Shown: in pieces, positions 14,027-14,677 of the stretch | Layout of the letters: each line of letters opens with the position of its first letter | How positions within the stretch are numbered: the stretch's first letter is position 1 | Source of the DNA: an uncultured Pedobacter sp. | Lineage (GTDB): Bacteria; Bacteroidota; Bacteroidia; Sphingobacteriales; Sphingobacteriaceae | Direction of reading: 5' to 3' | Length of the DNA: 14,677 nt | Assembly (NCBI RefSeq): GCF_946479715.1 | Contig: NZ_CAMLHF010000144.1 | Coordinates: 1 to 14,677, forward strand | The notes under the pieces: generated by a model | What the model was told of the DNA's origin: nothing | The model's database searches: none | Seen by the model: the letters and a program-made list of their open reading frames with translations, nothing else | Program-made: the position numbers and the translations under genes

Positions 14027-14677
14027 ATGATATTAATAGATAGATTTTTAAGTGACGAACAGGATCCTAAAGCTGTAGAAAAAGTTTTAGGTAAACTAAA
14101 TGATATGTTGACCAGCAATGAGGAACTGATTTACATGGCTGTACAAAAAAAGCCGGCAGTAAATCTTTTACCTGATTGTATTGCAGTAAGTAACAAGCGT
14201 ATCTTCTATTGTGAACCCGGCAATTTTGGGATTACCATGAATTTTAAAGACATTTCCTGGAAGAGCATTAAAGAGGTTTCTTTTAAAGAAGAATTGTTTG
14301 GTTCCAAATTCATTTGTGTGCCCTTACATGGCGAAAACATCATTACGGAATACATTCCCAAAGTACAGGCCCGCAAATTATACCAGGCTGCATATGAGCA
14401 ATTAGAAAGTTTTAAAGAGCAACAAAGACAACTTGATCTTGAAGAAAGAAGATCATCGACGTCACCAGTCACTGTAAATACATTACCTGCTCCAGATCCT
14501 GTGGAAGAAGAGGAGCCACAAACGTTCTTTTCTCCGCCTCCTGCTGCGCCCGCAATACTGGTAGAAGAACCAGAAGATGAAACTACATTGAAGCTAAGAA
14601 AATTAAAAAGCCTGTACGATAAACACCTTATTACGCAGGAAGAATATGAAGCTAAAAAAGCCGATATTTTAGATAGC
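14027..14677 (+). CDS. Cytoplasmic protein with PH-like domain and C-terminal SHOCT motif (3' end outside window)
   Basis: An open frame of 217 codons runs from ATG 14027 to the window end without a stop. Residues about 30-128 look like a bacterial PH-like domain: LPDCIAVSNKRIFYCEPG, the ISWKSIKEVSFKEELFG turn and the EYIPKVQARKLYQAAYEQLE helix. A Q/E-rich helix (to about 141) and a Pro/Glu-rich linker (147-185, with PPPAAPA) follow. Residues 186-216 match the SHOCT motif (LRKLKSLYDKHLITQEEYEA), a short helical oligomerisation module that usually ends a protein, so the stop should lie just beyond the edge. No signal peptide or membrane segment is present. The function is unknown; PH-like/SHOCT proteins are often linked to membrane or stress responses, but nothing here shows that. 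It lies 47 bp after rsmI on the same strand. Confidence 0.82.
   Translation, partial: MILIDRFLSDEQDPKAVEKVLGKLNDMLTSNEELIYMAVQKKPAVNLLPDCIAVSNKRIFYCEPGNFGITMNFKDISWKSIKEVSFKEELFGSKFICVPLHGENIITEYIPKVQARKLYQAAYEQLESFKEQQRQLDLEERRSSTSPVTVNTLPAPDPVEEEEPQTFFSPPPAAPAILVEEPEDETTLKLRKLKSLYDKHLITQEEYEAKKADILDS

Noticed and set aside
14206..14472. Minus-strand open frame of 88 codons at the right end
   Set aside because: It is a shadow of the PH-like/SHOCT gene on the plus strand, which has recognisable domains.
1..14677. CRISPR array, insertion sequence, prophage or tRNA gene
   Set aside because: No regularly spaced repeats, transposase or phage genes, or complete cloverleaf were seen on reading both strands.

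Overview
The window looks like chromosome from a member of the Bacteroidota, most likely Sphingobacteriaceae and close to Pedobacter. The reasons are a SusC/RagA-type TonB-linked receptor, a secreted GH92 mannosidase, promoter boxes of the Bacteroidota form TAnnTTTG instead of the sigma-70 consensus, weak Shine-Dalgarno signals, the ileS / DksA-like / lspA gene cluster, and AT-rich intergenic DNA. This placement is inferred from gene content; no rRNA gene is present.

Region 1 (1-5327) looks like the edge of a glycan-use locus. The first 371 bases hold the 5' end of a susC-like gene on the minus strand, which runs off the window. Divergent from it, across about 174 bp, is an 848-residue membrane protein with a periplasmic LamG-like domain, a Kelch-like beta-propeller, one membrane helix, and a cytoplasmic winged helix of the SARP/BTAD type followed by helical repeats. 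It reads as a one-piece transmembrane transcription regulator that senses something outside the cytoplasm and acts on DNA inside. It converges, three bases apart, on a GH92 alpha-mannosidase gene. The simplest model is that this regulator controls the susC-like gene and perhaps the mannosidase. The mannosidase leader carries TGGT three times at exact 11-bp spacing, the kind of direct repeat that SARP proteins bind.

Region 2 (5458-10629) is mainly housekeeping. A RimJ-type GNAT acetyltransferase gene diverges from an operon of ileS, a DksA/TraR-like gene with a degenerate zinc finger, and lspA. The spacing is 5 bp and then a 1-bp TAATG overlap. The isoleucyl-tRNA synthetase is the long type-2 form, and its HIGH signature reads GIHH, a swapped motif linked in the literature to very strong mupirocin resistance.

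Region 3 (10716-11845) holds two exported proteins: a SIMPL-domain (YggE-like) periplasmic protein, and a 104-residue protein with a signal peptide, a charged helix and a hydrophobic C-terminal tail. An intrinsic terminator separates them, and a perfectly palindromic bidirectional terminator follows the second.

Region 4 (11923-14677) holds serS on the minus strand, divergent from rsmI. A short REP-like hairpin lies between them. After rsmI comes a PH-like/SHOCT protein still open at the window edge. No tRNA, rRNA, CRISPR array, insertion sequence or prophage gene was found. No stretch without a gene exceeds 300 bases; the longest is 6007-6245.
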